Shown: positions 52,509 to 61,287, numbered from the stretch's first letter. The stretch: 64,000 nt of DNA from CAWGCE01 sp964480915 (GCA_964480915.1 CAYZRS010000002.1:1-64000), one strand, 5' to 3'. A program made the numbers and translations. Notes: generated by a model from the sequence alone, not told the origin.

Positions 52509-53654
52509 TCAGGCGTTTACCGTGACTGGCTCGCCGGTGGACCAATTCGTGCTGTCGGCTTCGTCGCGGAGAATTCGTTTGTAGACCGTATCGCGTTCGA
52601 TCGGTTCGCGACCTGCTTCAACGATCAGTCGCCGAATGTCGTCGACCGAAAGCACTTCGGGTGTTGTGGCACCGGCATCGTGGTAGATTAACTCGTGGCG
52701 GACGGTTCCATCGAGGTCGTCGGCGCCATAAGCGAGGGCGGCTTGAGCCGTTCCGATGCCGAGCATGATCCAGTAGGCCTTCATGTGGGGGATATTGTCC
52801 AGCATCAGTCGGGAGACGGCCATGGTCCGCAGGTCTTCGGGAGCCGTCGATTTTTCGATATGGGCCAGTCCCGTATTTTCTGGGTGGAAGGCGAGCGGGA
52901 TGAATGTTTGAAAACCGTGCGTTTCGTCTTGGAGCTCGCGTAGCCGAATCAAATGATCGATGCGGTGGTACGGTTTTTCGATGTGTCCGTAGAGCATCGT
53001 GCAGTTGGTTGGGATGCCCAGCTCATGCGCGGTCCGATGAATCTCGAACCAGTTTTTGGAATCGGCTTTATGCTCACAGATCTGATCGCGAACCTGCGGG
53101 TGGAAAATTTCAGCTCCGCCGCCCGGCATGCTGCCCATGCCGGCCTCTTTAAGCTCGGTCAAAATTTCGCGGATTGATTTTTTGGTGAGAAACTGAAACC
53201 AATTGATCTCCACCGCCGTCCAGCCCTTCAGATGAAGTTTCGGATAGGCGTCATGCAGGATACGGATTGTGTTGACGTACCATTCATAATCTTTCTTGTG
53301 ATGCAGGCCGCCGACGATGTGCATTTCCGTACAGCCGTTGTCGACCGCTTCTTGCCCGCGGGCGAGGATTTGTGCATCGTCCATCACATAGCCCCGCTCG
53401 TCTCGCAAGTCGGCACGGAAGGCGCAGAAGGTACACCGATAAACACAGATGTTCGTCGGATTCAAATGCGTGTTGATGTTGTAGTAGGCAAAATTGCCGT
53501 TCTTCCGTTCACGCACCATGTTGGCGAGTTGCCCTAAATCGTTGAGCGGGACATCCGGTTCATAAAGATAGAGCCCATCATCAAACGAAAGTCGTTCGCC
53601 CGCTTCGACCTTTTGGCGAATCGCATTCATCTCTGGCGTTTGAAAACTGATCAT
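52509..53654 (-). CDS. mqnE: aminofutalosine synthase
   Basis: Radical-SAM enzyme that joins 3-[(1-carboxyvinyl)oxy]benzoate and SAM to aminofutalosine in the futalosine route to menaquinone; 381 aa. The iron-sulfur motif is CVYRCTFC (CxxxCxxC). MqnE-like segments are EMHIVGGLHHKKDYEWYVNT, EAGMGSMPGGGAEIFHPQVR and YWIMLGIGTAQAALAYGADD. The related MqnC also fits broadly; the last segments favour MqnE. It is near, but 230 nt away from, the menG-ubiX-ubiA cluster on the same strand. Confidence 0.9.
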   Translation of the reverse strand: MISFQTPEMNAIRQKVEAGERLSFDDGLYLYEPDVPLNDLGQLANMVRERKNGNFAYYNINTHLNPTNICVYRCTFCAFRADLRDERGYVMDDAQILARGQEAVDNGCTEMHIVGGLHHKKDYEWYVNTIRILHDAYPKLHLKGWTAVEINWFQFLTKKSIREILTELKEAGMGSMPGGGAEIFHPQVRDQICEHKADSKNWFEIHRTAHELGIPTNCTMLYGHIEKPYHRIDHLIRLRELQDETHGFQTFIPLAFHPENTGLAHIEKSTAPEDLRTMAVSRLMLDNIPHMKAYWIMLGIGTAQAALAYGADDLDGTVRHELIYHDAGATTPEVLSVDDIRRLIVEAGREPIERDTVYKRILRDEADSTNWSTGEPVTVNA

Positions 53655-53817
53655 CGCGACTTCCGTTCTCTGGCGTTCTCTTATTTTCGCAGTGAATTGG
53701 TCCGACTAAATTGTTCTGAATCAAGTGGCGCCAGTCATCGGCGTCGTGGCTCCGCCCCAAGAGTAACCGCTAAAGAGACTCTTTCGCAACGCCCGGCAGT
53801 AAAAGGCTCTGTCCGCA

Positions 53818-53846
53818 ATCAGCCGTAGGGCGTTCGCCCGGCTGAT
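53818..53846. terminator. hairpin downstream of the polyprenyltransferase gene
   Basis: ATCAGCC / GGCTGAT (7 bp) encloses GGGC-GTTC-GCCC, giving a long stem-loop. There is no T run, so it may be a terminator, a processing signal or a repeat palindrome. Confidence 0.4.
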
Positions 53847-53884
53847 GAGTTTCTGGGTGAGCAGCAGTTCAAGGAAGATTCCGT

Positions 53885-54817
53885 TTAGGTAAACAGGTCG
53901 ATGGTGACGACGATCAACAGTCCGACGCTGACGATCACATTGACGTGGAAAAATGCCGTATTGACACGTTGTAAATCGTCCGGCCGCACAATCGCGTGTT
54001 CATACAGCAGCAATAGCGCCACGGCGGCGACGCCGGCTCCGTAGACCCAGCTCAAACCTAATTGCGGGCATAGGAACGGAAACGCGCCGAGCAGCACGAT
54101 CATCGCAGCGTGACAGAACGCGGCGATCTTTAAGGCTCGGCCGATTCCGAATTTTGCGGGCACGCTGCGGAGTTTTGCGTCTCGATCAAAATCTGCGTCT
54201 TGGCAGGCGTAGATGATGTCAAATCCGGCCACCCACGTCAGCACGGCGGCTCCAATGACGATCGCCGGCATCAGATCGGCGGGCGCCGACAGAAGCAACT
54301 CGCCCCGAATCGCAATCCAGGCACAAACCGGCGCCAGCATCAGCGAAAGTCCGAGCCAAAAGTGAGCCAGCGATGTGAATCGTTTGGTGTAGCTGTAAAT
54401 CATCAAGACGGCGAGCACCGGCAGACTGAGCGTGATGGGCCAACGGTTGGGAAGGAACAGCAAAGTACTAGCGACAAAGCCGACCACGTTGGCGATGGTG
54501 AACCAACGGACGGCACCGAGTGAAAGCTGTCCTGTCACCAGATGTCGTTTGGCCGTGCGCGGATTACCCGCGTCAATGTGCCGATCTGTGAGTCGATTGA
54601 ACGCCATCGCCGCGCTGCGAGCGAAGACCATGCAGAGCAAAATGCCGATAAATTCGACCCAGCGAAAACCGATCGTTTCCGCAGCCAAGTTGGCAGCGGC
54701 GCGAGGATTGGCAGGAGCGGTCCAGGCCATGATTGCGGCCAACAGGGCAAAGGGTAGGGCAAAGAGCGTATGACTGAAGCGGATCATCTCCAGTAGCGTT
54801 CGCAGTCGAGCCAACAT
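53885..54817 (-). CDS. 4-hydroxybenzoate/menaquinone polyprenyltransferase, UbiA family
   Basis: Membrane prenyltransferase of 310 aa from the ATG at 54815-54817, with eight or nine transmembrane segments. The two aspartate-rich motifs are NRLTDRHIDAGNPRTAKR (NRxxDxxxD) and YACQDADFDRDAKLRS. The next upstream stop (of ubiX) is only 2 nt away, so the genes are coupled. In this context it probably acts in the futalosine menaquinone pathway (MqnP role) rather than ubiquinone synthesis; inference. The frame extending to 55132 lies inside ubiX. Confidence 0.92.
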   Translation of the reverse strand: MLARLRTLLEMIRFSHTLFALPFALLAAIMAWTAPANPRAAANLAAETIGFRWVEFIGILLCMVFARSAAMAFNRLTDRHIDAGNPRTAKRHLVTGQLSLGAVRWFTIANVVGFVASTLLFLPNRWPITLSLPVLAVLMIYSYTKRFTSLAHFWLGLSLMLAPVCAWIAIRGELLLSAPADLMPAIVIGAAVLTWVAGFDIIYACQDADFDRDAKLRSVPAKFGIGRALKIAAFCHAAMIVLLGAFPFLCPQLGLSWVYGAGVAAVALLLLYEHAIVRPDDLQRVNTAFFHVNVIVSVGLLIVVTIDLFT

Positions 54818-54819
54818 CG

Positions 54820-55458
54820 TTATTCGCTCCCCCAGCGCTTCATCAGTTGGTGGGGGACCCCCAGTTGGTCGAGCGTTCTCGCGACCACGAAATCGATCAG
54901 GTCTTGCAGCGATTTGACACCATGGTACCAGCCTGGCATCGCAGGCAGCACCGTGGCACCCTGTTCGCATGCTTTTCGCATGTTCTCGATTTGGACGAGC
55001 GACAGGGGCGTTTCGCGTGGTACCAAAATCAGCGGTCGTCGTTCTTTGAGATGAACGTCCGCGGCGCGATGGATCAAGTTGTTGCTGGCGCCGGTAACGA
55101 CACCGCTGAGCGTGCCGCCGGAACATGGACAAATCACCATGCCAGATGTCAGTGCCGATCCGCTGGCGATGGGAGCAAAAAAATCGCCGTGATGATGGTA
55201 CGTAATTTGGCCCGGAATGTCGGATGCGGCCTGCGCATCGGCCGGCGGCAACGGCGCCATTGTGGCCGGCAAAAATTGGCCGATTTCGAATTGGCTTAAC
55301 GAAATGTCGAGATCGAGTTCTTGCTTGATCACCGATTTACCGGCCGGACTGATGCACAGATGGACGTCTCGACCCGAGGCGATCAAAACTTGCAGCAGTC
55401 GTTGCGCGTAGACGGCTCCACTGGCACCTGTAACAGCGACGACGTAAGGGTGGCTCAT
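54820..55458 (-). CDS. ubiX: flavin prenyltransferase UbiX
   Basis: Makes prenylated FMN, the cofactor of UbiD-type decarboxylases; 212 aa from the ATG at 55456-55458. Landmarks are VVAVTGASGAVYAQRLL, the flavin-binding SALTSGMVICPCSGGTLSGV, and the C-terminal RPLILVPRETPLSLVQIENM. It overlaps the menG stop by 4 nt (ATGA) and leads straight into the UbiA-family gene. The cofactor would serve a UbiD-family enzyme acting late in menaquinone synthesis; no ubiD gene is in the window. Confidence 0.94.
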   Translation of the reverse strand: MSHPYVVAVTGASGAVYAQRLLQVLIASGRDVHLCISPAGKSVIKQELDLDISLSQFEIGQFLPATMAPLPPADAQAASDIPGQITYHHHGDFFAPIASGSALTSGMVICPCSGGTLSGVVTGASNNLIHRAADVHLKERRPLILVPRETPLSLVQIENMRKACEQGATVLPAMPGWYHGVKSLQDLIDFVVARTLDQLGVPHQLMKRWGSE

Positions 55459-56180
55459 TTTGTCCCCACATACAAAGTGGCAATGCCGAGTGTCAACGGA
55501 CGAAACCAAACGTCGGTCAGTCCCACGGAAGCCATGCGGTCGGCCAGTTCTTGTCCGCAAGGAAACTGCACGACGCTCTGTGGCAAGTACTCGTAAGCCG
55601 ACTTATCATTCCGAGCGAGCGCCTGACCGATGCGGGGTAAGACTTGGCGAAAATAGAAACTGTAGATCCCTTTGAACGGTTGGATGCTGGGCCTCGAGAA
55701 TTCCAATACGGCAACACGTCCGCCCGGTTTGCAGACTCGGGTCATTTCGCGCAGCCCTTGATCGGTATCGGTGACGTTTCGCAAGCCGAACGCGACGGAG
55801 ACGATTTGGTAGGCATCGGACTCGAATGGCAAGCGCTGAGCATCAGCCTCAACGAATCGTAATCCATCTTGATCGATCTTTCGTTTCTGCTGTTTGATCC
55901 GCGCGTAATCGAGCATCTCCGGGCAAAAATCGGAACCGGTAACGTCGATTCGGCCATTCCCGGCCTGCCAGTACGCCAGCGCCAAATCACCCGTCCCCGT
56001 GCACACATCCAAAATCGGGTCGGTGCCTTGAGGTGGAACGAGCTGGACTGTTTTCCGCCGCCAATAGCGATCGACGTTCAACGACAAAAGATGATTCATC
56101 GTGTCATATCGCGATGAGATCTGAGCGAACATGTCGCGGACGCGGTCTTCCGACTTGTCGATGACGGGTGTGGAAACCAT
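55455..56180 (-). CDS. menG: demethylmenaquinone methyltransferase
   Basis: SAM-dependent methyltransferase (UbiE/MenG family), last step of menaquinone synthesis; 241 aa. Landmarks are RYDTMNHLLSLNVDRYWRRK (family signature 1), DVCTGTGDLALAYWQAG (SAM site) and SVAFGLRNVTDTDQGLREM, then VCKPGGRVAVLEFSRP. First gene of the menG-ubiX-ubiA cluster; divergent from comB. Confidence 0.94.
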   Translation of the reverse strand: MVSTPVIDKSEDRVRDMFAQISSRYDTMNHLLSLNVDRYWRRKTVQLVPPQGTDPILDVCTGTGDLALAYWQAGNGRIDVTGSDFCPEMLDYARIKQQKRKIDQDGLRFVEADAQRLPFESDAYQIVSVAFGLRNVTDTDQGLREMTRVCKPGGRVAVLEFSRPSIQPFKGIYSFYFRQVLPRIGQALARNDKSAYEYLPQSVVQFPCGQELADRMASVGLTDVWFRPLTLGIATLYVGTK

Positions 56181-56247
56181 GATTCTTGATTCAACTTAGG
56201 GTGTGTCTAAACGTCTGCCAGTTCATTTGAGCTGTCGAAAGGGGCTC

Positions 56248-56289
56248 GGCCTCTGCAGCTGCAGAGGCCATCTGCCATCTGCCATCTGC
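56248..56289. repeat. perfect 22-bp palindrome followed by three CATCTGC repeats
   Basis: GGCCTCTGCAG / CTGCAGAGGCC (56248-56269) is a perfect palindrome without spacer. It is followed directly by three copies of CATCTGC (56269-56289). It lies in the menG-comB divergent region, about 70 nt from menG, and may be an operator or a repeat remnant. Confidence 0.7.
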
Positions 56290-56454
56290 GACGACGCCTA
56301 TCGTATCCGATTCGAATTCGGCTGGCCTCCACCCGAATCAGGTCGCGACGACGCTTCCCCGCCTTTTGGCTAACCGAAGCTAGGACTAACTTGTTCACTA
56401 GCAAGCACCGGCCGCTTGCTCGGTTTTTCTCTTTGAAATCGTCTGGAGCCCTTT

Positions 56455-57174
56455 ATGACAAGCCGTATTAAGGTTCACTTGCTCCCGAAAAGGGCCAATT
56501 TGGGCGAACTTACGGGGGGACAAGTTGTCGTGATCGACGTGCTCCGTGCAACCACAACCATCGTTCAGGCTTTGGCCTCCGGTGCCGAGTGTGTGATGCC
56601 GTTTGCCTCGGTGGAAGAAGCGTTGGCCGCAGCAGAGGAGGTGGAGCCGACGCCGCTGCTGTGTGGCGAACGGTATGGTTTCAAAGTTGATGGGTTCGAT
56701 TTGGGCAATTCTCCTGCCGAATACACTCCGTCAGCGGTCGGTGGCCTCAAGCTGGCGATGTCAACAACGAATGGAACGCGGGCCATGTCGTACTGCCGCG
56801 AAGCGGGGCGGATTTTGATTGGTGCATTTACGAATCTGTCGGCCGTCTGTGGCGAACTTGCGGGACTGGAACTCGTCCATCTCGTGTGTGCCGGTACGAA
56901 CAACCAGGTCACGCGAGAAGACGCGTTGTTGGCAGGCGCAATCTTGGCGAATGTGCCTGGTGCCGAAGCAGACGGCTCGGGTGCCGAATTGGCTCTAACC
57001 GCTTGGCAAAGGATCGATCCGGCCAATTTGGCGACCGAGCTGGTATCAACGACTGGCGGTCAGAACCTGATCAAGATCGAAATGGGGGGCGACCTCGAAT
57101 GGGCTGCCAAGATCGATCAATTTGCGATCATCCCGATTTTTGACCCGAGATCGGGCATGATTCGCGTCGGTTGA
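56455..57174 (+). CDS. comB: 2-phosphosulfolactate phosphatase family (ComB)
   Basis: Family PF04029, 239 aa. ComB hydrolyses 2-phosphosulfolactate in archaeal coenzyme M synthesis; many bacteria carry homologs of unknown role. Landmarks: QVVVIDVLRATTTIVQALAS (with Asp and Arg of the active site), LLCGERYGFKVDGFDLGNSP, KLAMSTTNGTRAM and LVCAGTNNQVTREDALLAGA. TGGAG precedes the ATG. Coenzyme M synthesis is not implied by this gene alone. Confidence 0.85.
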   Translation: MTSRIKVHLLPKRANLGELTGGQVVVIDVLRATTTIVQALASGAECVMPFASVEEALAAAEEVEPTPLLCGERYGFKVDGFDLGNSPAEYTPSAVGGLKLAMSTTNGTRAMSYCREAGRILIGAFTNLSAVCGELAGLELVHLVCAGTNNQVTREDALLAGAILANVPGAEADGSGAELALTAWQRIDPANLATELVSTTGGQNLIKIEMGGDLEWAAKIDQFAIIPIFDPRSGMIRVG

Positions 57175-57334
57175 GTCGGTCCTCAGGCTGAGCGGGCTCG
57201 CAAACGAAGCCAGCCCAAACCGAATCACGTAGACCGCCAAGCCTCTCCAGGGCTACACTGTCGCATCGCGAATTGGCGAATTTGGAGCATCGTCAGCACT
57301 CTGCAGAAGAATCCCGAACGGAAGGCAATCTGTC

Positions 57335-58939
57335 GTGGACATGAAGAAGTTGGTTTCGCTGTGCAAACGGCGTGGTTTTTTGTTTCAATCGAGCGAAATT
57401 TACGGTGGCTTGAACGGGTTTTGGGACTACGGCCCGTTAGGCGTCGAGCTCAAACGGAACGTTAAAGAGGCTTGGTGGCGCGACATGGTTTCGAGCCACA
57501 ACGAGCAGATTCAGGTCGAAGGTGCGCCGTCGACCCATGACATGGTCGGGCTCGACTGCACCATCATCATGCACCCGCAGGTCTGGAAGTGTTCTGGTCA
57601 CTACGACCTATTTCACGACTACATGGTCGACTGCCGCCAAACGAACAAACGTTATCGCCACGATCAGATCGTCGGTCGTTGGGTCGAATATGGCGACAAA
57701 AAGGTCTTTGCGACCGCCATGGATACCGAAACGGCCGCAGAGCAAATGGCGGCAAGTGCTCTGAAGTGCTTCAAACTAAGGGGAAAAGACGCCGATCGAT
57801 TGAAATGGGAGGGGGCGGTCGCGAATCTGACGACCATCGATGATTTCAGCCAAGTTCTTGGACCGGATGCGAAAGAGACCGGCACGTTGACCGAGCCGCG
57901 CGAATTTAACTTGATGTTCAAAACGTATGTCGGTGCGCTTTCGGGTGAGGAAGGAGCCGCGTTCCTACGTCCAGAAACAGCGCAAGGCATTTTTGTGAAC
58001 TTCAAAAATGTCGTTGATAGTGCGCGGACGCGGCTGCCGCTGGGGATCGCGCAGATTGGCAAGAGCTTTCGGAACGAAATCACCCCGCGGAATTTCACTT
58101 TCCGCTCGCGTGAGTTCGAGCAAATGGAAATCGAGTTCTTCTGCCATCCAGAGGCTTCCAAGGATTGGTACGAGTACTGGAGAAATCGTCGTTTTCGTTG
58201 GTATACCGATCTCGGGTTGGCCGGCGAACGGCTCAGACTACGCGACCACGATCCGGATGAGCTGAGTCATTACTCGACCGGAACGGCCGACATTGAATAC
58301 GCCTTTCCATTCCTTCAGGACGGTGATTTCGGTGAATTGGAAGGCATCGCGCACCGCGGCGATTTTGATTTAAGAAGCCACATGGAAGGCAAGCTGGACC
58401 CGAATTCTTGTCCTTTGGAAGTGGAAAAAGGTGAAAACGGCAAGCCAAAATGGCGCGGTAGCGGGAAAGACCTGTCGTACCGAGACGACCTGACCGGCGA
58501 ACGGTATGTCCCGCACGTGATCGAGCCTTCAGCAGGCGCCGATCGAGCCACGTTAGCCTTTCTCTGCGAAGCGTACACCGAAGATGTGCAATTGGATGCA
58601 AAAGGCGAGGAGCAAGTGCGAACCGTTATGAAGTTCCATCCGAGGATCGCGCCCATCAAAGCGGCCGTTTTTCCGCTGGTCAAAAAAGATGGGTTACCGG
58701 AATTGGCGCAGCAGATTTACGGCCAGCTCAAATCCAAATTCAACGTGATTTACAGCGATAAAGGGGCCGTTGGCAAGCGATATCGGGTGCAAGATGAGGC
58801 CGGAACGCCGTTTTGCCTAACCGTCGACGGAGATTCCTTGACCGAGAAGACGGTGACGATTCGCGATCGCGACACGCTGGAACAAAGCCGCATTCCGATC
58901 GATCGCGTTGTTGAAGAACTCGAATCGCGGTTGGCCTGA
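57335..58939 (+). CDS. glyS: glycyl-tRNA synthetase (dimeric class II type)
   Basis: Charges tRNA-Gly; 534 aa, single-chain alpha2 type as in eukaryotes and some bacteria, not the tetrameric GlyQ/GlyS type. Landmarks: SSEIYGGLNGFWDYGPLGVE at the N-terminus, motif 2 SFRNEITPRNFTFRSREFEQ, FLRPETAQGIFVNF and motif 3 PSAGADRATLAFL. A C-terminal anticodon-binding domain is present. The start is GTG 57335 or ATG 57341; AAGG 9 nt before the GTG favours the first. Confidence 0.95.
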   Translation: MDMKKLVSLCKRRGFLFQSSEIYGGLNGFWDYGPLGVELKRNVKEAWWRDMVSSHNEQIQVEGAPSTHDMVGLDCTIIMHPQVWKCSGHYDLFHDYMVDCRQTNKRYRHDQIVGRWVEYGDKKVFATAMDTETAAEQMAASALKCFKLRGKDADRLKWEGAVANLTTIDDFSQVLGPDAKETGTLTEPREFNLMFKTYVGALSGEEGAAFLRPETAQGIFVNFKNVVDSARTRLPLGIAQIGKSFRNEITPRNFTFRSREFEQMEIEFFCHPEASKDWYEYWRNRRFRWYTDLGLAGERLRLRDHDPDELSHYSTGTADIEYAFPFLQDGDFGELEGIAHRGDFDLRSHMEGKLDPNSCPLEVEKGENGKPKWRGSGKDLSYRDDLTGERYVPHVIEPSAGADRATLAFLCEAYTEDVQLDAKGEEQVRTVMKFHPRIAPIKAAVFPLVKKDGLPELAQQIYGQLKSKFNVIYSDKGAVGKRYRVQDEAGTPFCLTVDGDSLTEKTVTIRDRDTLEQSRIPIDRVVEELESRLA

Positions 58940-59077
58940 GCGGCGCGAGATGGATACCTGATCAGCAGCTGAAAGCCAGAGTAGGGCTCCGCCGCACGTT
59001 CCAAGGCAGGGATTGTGGCTGTTTCATCGAGACCGACCCTTCGTTCGTCGCCTGCGCATCAAGCCCCCCAAGAACCC

Positions 59078-59899
59078 ATGATTCCAACTCTCAGTCAAGT
59101 CTGTTCGCTCAGTTCGCCGTTTGAAACCGATATCGCCGACTACGCGGCGGGGAAGTGCTTTTCGGTTGAAGTGTGGCTTACGAAGCTGGAAACCTACCTG
59201 GAACAGCATTCGGTGGATCAGGTCAAAGAACTCTTGGCAGAGCATGGCGTGAAGACGCCTGTTGCTAGTTTTCAAGGAGGTTTGCTGACCAGTCAGGGGG
59301 AACGGCGCAAGGAGAGTTGGGAGCTTTTCCGCAAACGGTTGGAGCTGTGCAAACAACTGGGGATTGGCACGATCGTCGTCGCTGGCGACATTCGTGCGCC
59401 GTTGACGCAGGAAGATCTAGACCGGGCAATTGCGTCGTTGACCGAGATTGCCCAAGCGGCGGGGACGGTGGGAGTGCGTGCAGCGTTTGAGTTTCAAGGT
59501 TCGGCCGCTTTTGCGAACAACTTGCAGACAGCCGCCGCGCTGATTTCAGATGTTGGAAGTCCACATTTGGGCTTGTGTTTGGACCTGTTTCATTTCGCGG
59601 TTGGCCCCAGTAAATGGGCCGATTTTTCCTTTCTAGAGCCAGACAAATTGTTTCATGTGCAGCTGTGCGATTTTGCCGATGTGGCTCGCGAACTGGCGAC
59701 CGACAGTGACCGTATTCTGCCTGGTGAGGGCGAATTACCGGCTGAACCACTCATCGCACAACTTCGAGAGATGGGTTACGCCGAGACAATTTCGATCGAA
59801 CTAATGAACCCTCAGATATGGTCCGTTCCAGCCTTGCAATTCGGCGAAATTGCGATGACGGCACTGGAGAGATTGTTGAAATATCCCGTGAAACCGTAG
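59078..59899 (+). CDS. sugar phosphate isomerase/epimerase-like TIM-barrel protein
   Basis: Xylose-isomerase-like TIM barrel (PF01261) of 273 aa from the ATG at 59078; a GTG 21 codons earlier is also in frame. Features: LGIGTIVVAGDIRAPL, VGVRAAFEFQGSAAF with a metal-ligand Glu, HLGLCLDLFHFAVGPS with ligand Asp and His, LFHVQLCDFADV with ligand Asp, and AETISIELMNPQIW with ligand Glu. The sugar substrate is unknown. Confidence 0.82.
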   Translation: MIPTLSQVCSLSSPFETDIADYAAGKCFSVEVWLTKLETYLEQHSVDQVKELLAEHGVKTPVASFQGGLLTSQGERRKESWELFRKRLELCKQLGIGTIVVAGDIRAPLTQEDLDRAIASLTEIAQAAGTVGVRAAFEFQGSAAFANNLQTAAALISDVGSPHLGLCLDLFHFAVGPSKWADFSFLEPDKLFHVQLCDFADVARELATDSDRILPGEGELPAEPLIAQLREMGYAETISIELMNPQIWSVPALQFGEIAMTALERLLKYPVKP

Positions 59900-60039
59900 C
59901 TTTCCTGGCGTTTTTCGGCTGCGGCACGCGAATTTTGGGATTTTGTAGGAGATTGCTTGCATAGCCCGGTCGGACGAGATAACGTAGTGGCATCTGGCGT
60001 GAGTCGCCTGCGACCGAGAAAAGAAATTTCTCAAAACGC

Positions 60040-60068
60040 TTGCAACTCGAGGAAAGCCCGATTATCGT
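60040..60068 (+). promoter_or_regulatory. promoter of leader RNA 1
   Basis: TTGCAA (60040-60045), 17-nt spacer, TATCGT (60063-60068). Both boxes are preceded and spaced exactly like TTGCAT-N17-TAGAGT of leader 2 (61809-61837). Expected start near 60075. Confidence 0.55.
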
Positions 60069-60074
60069 AAGAGT

Positions 60075-60186
60075 GTGGCCGGGGTAACCGGCAAAAAATT
60101 AACCAGAGAAACGCCACTGACGACCAACTACAAGAGTGTGACCAAAGTCTGCTGAAAAGCAGGTTTCGGTTACGCTCTTTTTTCGT
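60075..60186 (+). ncRNA. predicted structured leader RNA or small RNA 1
   Basis: Begins after the promoter with a hairpin GCCGG-GGTAA-CCGGC. A single-stranded ACC-rich part with GCCACTG follows, then a strong terminator hairpin (60132-60179: AAGAG..GACC / GGTTACGCTCTT around CTGCT-GAAA-AGCAG) followed by T5-CG. If termination is complete, a small RNA of about 110 nt results; if it is bypassed, the PEP-CTERM gene is transcribed. No Rfam family is recognised by eye. Confidence 0.5.
60132..60183 (+). terminator. leader 1 hairpin A, terminator-like
   Basis: About 20 nearly continuous base pairs with a GAAA tetraloop, followed by a T run and CGTTGG. It lies about 200 nt before the PEP-CTERM start codon. 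Confidence 0.8.
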
Positions 60187-60259
60187 TGGTTGTCTGGATT
60201 CGAGAAGAACTCACGAACCTTAAGAACATCGAGATCGCCACTGCTGTTTAAATCAATTT

Positions 60260-60312
60260 AGGAACGTCATCTATGTGCTTGTCAGCAAGCCCGTAGATCA
60301 CGTTCCTTTTTT
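60260..60312 (+). terminator. leader 1 hairpin B, terminator-like
   Basis: AGGAACGT / ACGTTCCT, then ATCTA / TAGAT and GCTTG / CAAGC around TCAG, followed by TTTTTTCG. Its outer stem matches hairpin B of leader 2 in sequence. It lies 70 nt before the start codon. Confidence 0.8.
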
Positions 60313-60380
60313 CGTGGACTCACGAACAAAGGCAAATTTTAGAGTACCTAATTTTTTTAAGACTTTTGGAGAGAGAAATA

Positions 60381-60956
60381 ATGATGGGGATCCTCAATCG
60401 AATTTGTGTATTTTCTTTGGCAGCACTCGTAACGGCTAGCGCTTTCGGCCAGACCGCAACTTACGATCCCTCAACGGGAATCATGAACGTTGATTCCGGT
60501 ATGACCGATCTTGTTGCTGTGTTCATCACTGGCCCAGACGTGAGTGTAAGTGGTTGCACGCTTTGCGACGGAAACAACCTTCCGGGTGAAGACGCACTTG
60601 CTGGCGCTTCGACTTGGACCGTTGGACGTTCCGCTGGATCGACTCAATGGATTCGTACGAATCCTCTTGCTGGTCGCGGATTCGTTGGAAGCATCGGCGA
60701 CTACTACGTTGATGGTAATGGTGCCACTGTTACGGATTGGCCTGCAGACGTTCCTCCTTTCCTTAACTTCCCAGAAGCTGGCATGGGCATCGCTGTCTAC
60801 GCAGCTGGCCTAGGTGACGCCGACTTCGGCGAAGTAACCTTCGCTTCCGACGACGGATCGACTTCGGTTGGCGTTGTTGATATCGTTCCAGAACCTGCAA
60901 CTTTCAGCCTTCTTGGCTTGGCTGGTTTGGCTCTTCTGGGCCTACGACGTCGCTAG
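60381..60956 (+). CDS. PEP-CTERM protein, first of two tandem paralogs
   Basis: Exported protein of 191 aa from the ATG at 60381 (GGAGAG upstream; another ATG follows directly). It has a signal peptide (ILNRICVFSLAALVTASAFG) and a body sharing many segments with the paralog at 62157: SGCTLCDGNNLPGEDALAG, WTVGRSAGSTQWIRTNPLAG and DWPADVPPFLNF. The tail VPEPATFSLLGLAGLALLG ends in LRRR. Two conserved cysteines in CTLC could form a disulfide. Function unknown. It carries a two-hairpin leader and its own terminator. Confidence 0.88.
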   Translation: MMGILNRICVFSLAALVTASAFGQTATYDPSTGIMNVDSGMTDLVAVFITGPDVSVSGCTLCDGNNLPGEDALAGASTWTVGRSAGSTQWIRTNPLAGRGFVGSIGDYYVDGNGATVTDWPADVPPFLNFPEAGMGIAVYAAGLGDADFGEVTFASDDGSTSVGVVDIVPEPATFSLLGLAGLALLGLRRR

Positions 60957-61011
60957 AAATTAGTGAAACACAAATTTGATGGGATTCCAGTCGAATCACT
61001 TCAACAAACTG

Positions 61012-61041
61012 AAGCCCGCAGCAAGTGCTGCGGGCTTTTTT
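61012..61041 (+). terminator. terminator of the first PEP-CTERM paralog
   Basis: AGCCCGCAGC-AAGT-GCTGCGGGCT, perfect 10-bp stem followed by TTTTT and CGTTG. It lies 55 nt after the stop. Confidence 0.9.
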
Positions 61042-61187
61042 CGTTGCTCTCCCGGTTCTACTGCTGGATGCGTCTGCTGAATGGGGCCGCTTTTTCTGTC
61101 ATCCCGTCGTGTTGTGGCCTGCTGCTTTAAAGCACTGAGACTGTCGGACTCGCGCTGGCGCGTTTTCCTCACGCCGTCTCGCTCTTA

Positions 61188-61287
61188 NNNNNNNNNNNNN
61201 NNNNNNNNNNNNNNNNNNNNNNNNNNNNNNNNNNNNNNNNNNNNNNNNNNNNNNNNNNNNNNNNNNNNNNNNNNNNNNNNNNNNNNN
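61188..61287. other. assembly gap (100 N)
   Basis: Exactly 100 unknown bases, the usual placeholder of a scaffold join; the true length is unknown. Confidence 0.98.

Larger units (their letters stand above)
59900..60380. other. 481-bp leader region of the first PEP-CTERM paralog
   Basis: Contains a promoter (60040-60068), a structured leader RNA with two tandem terminator-like hairpins and the ribosome binding site of the PEP-CTERM gene. No open frame looks real. Confidence 0.7.

Noticed and set aside
54950..54970. Sigma-54-like TGGCAC-N5-TCGCA on the plus strand
   Set aside because: It lies antisense inside ubiX with no plus-strand gene downstream and has a poor -12 box, so chance is likely.
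60000..60110. GEMM (c-di-GMP) or cobalamin riboswitch before the PEP-CTERM gene
   Set aside because: GCCGGGGTAACCGGC and GCCACTG recall fragments of these families, but the other core elements are missing or in the wrong order.
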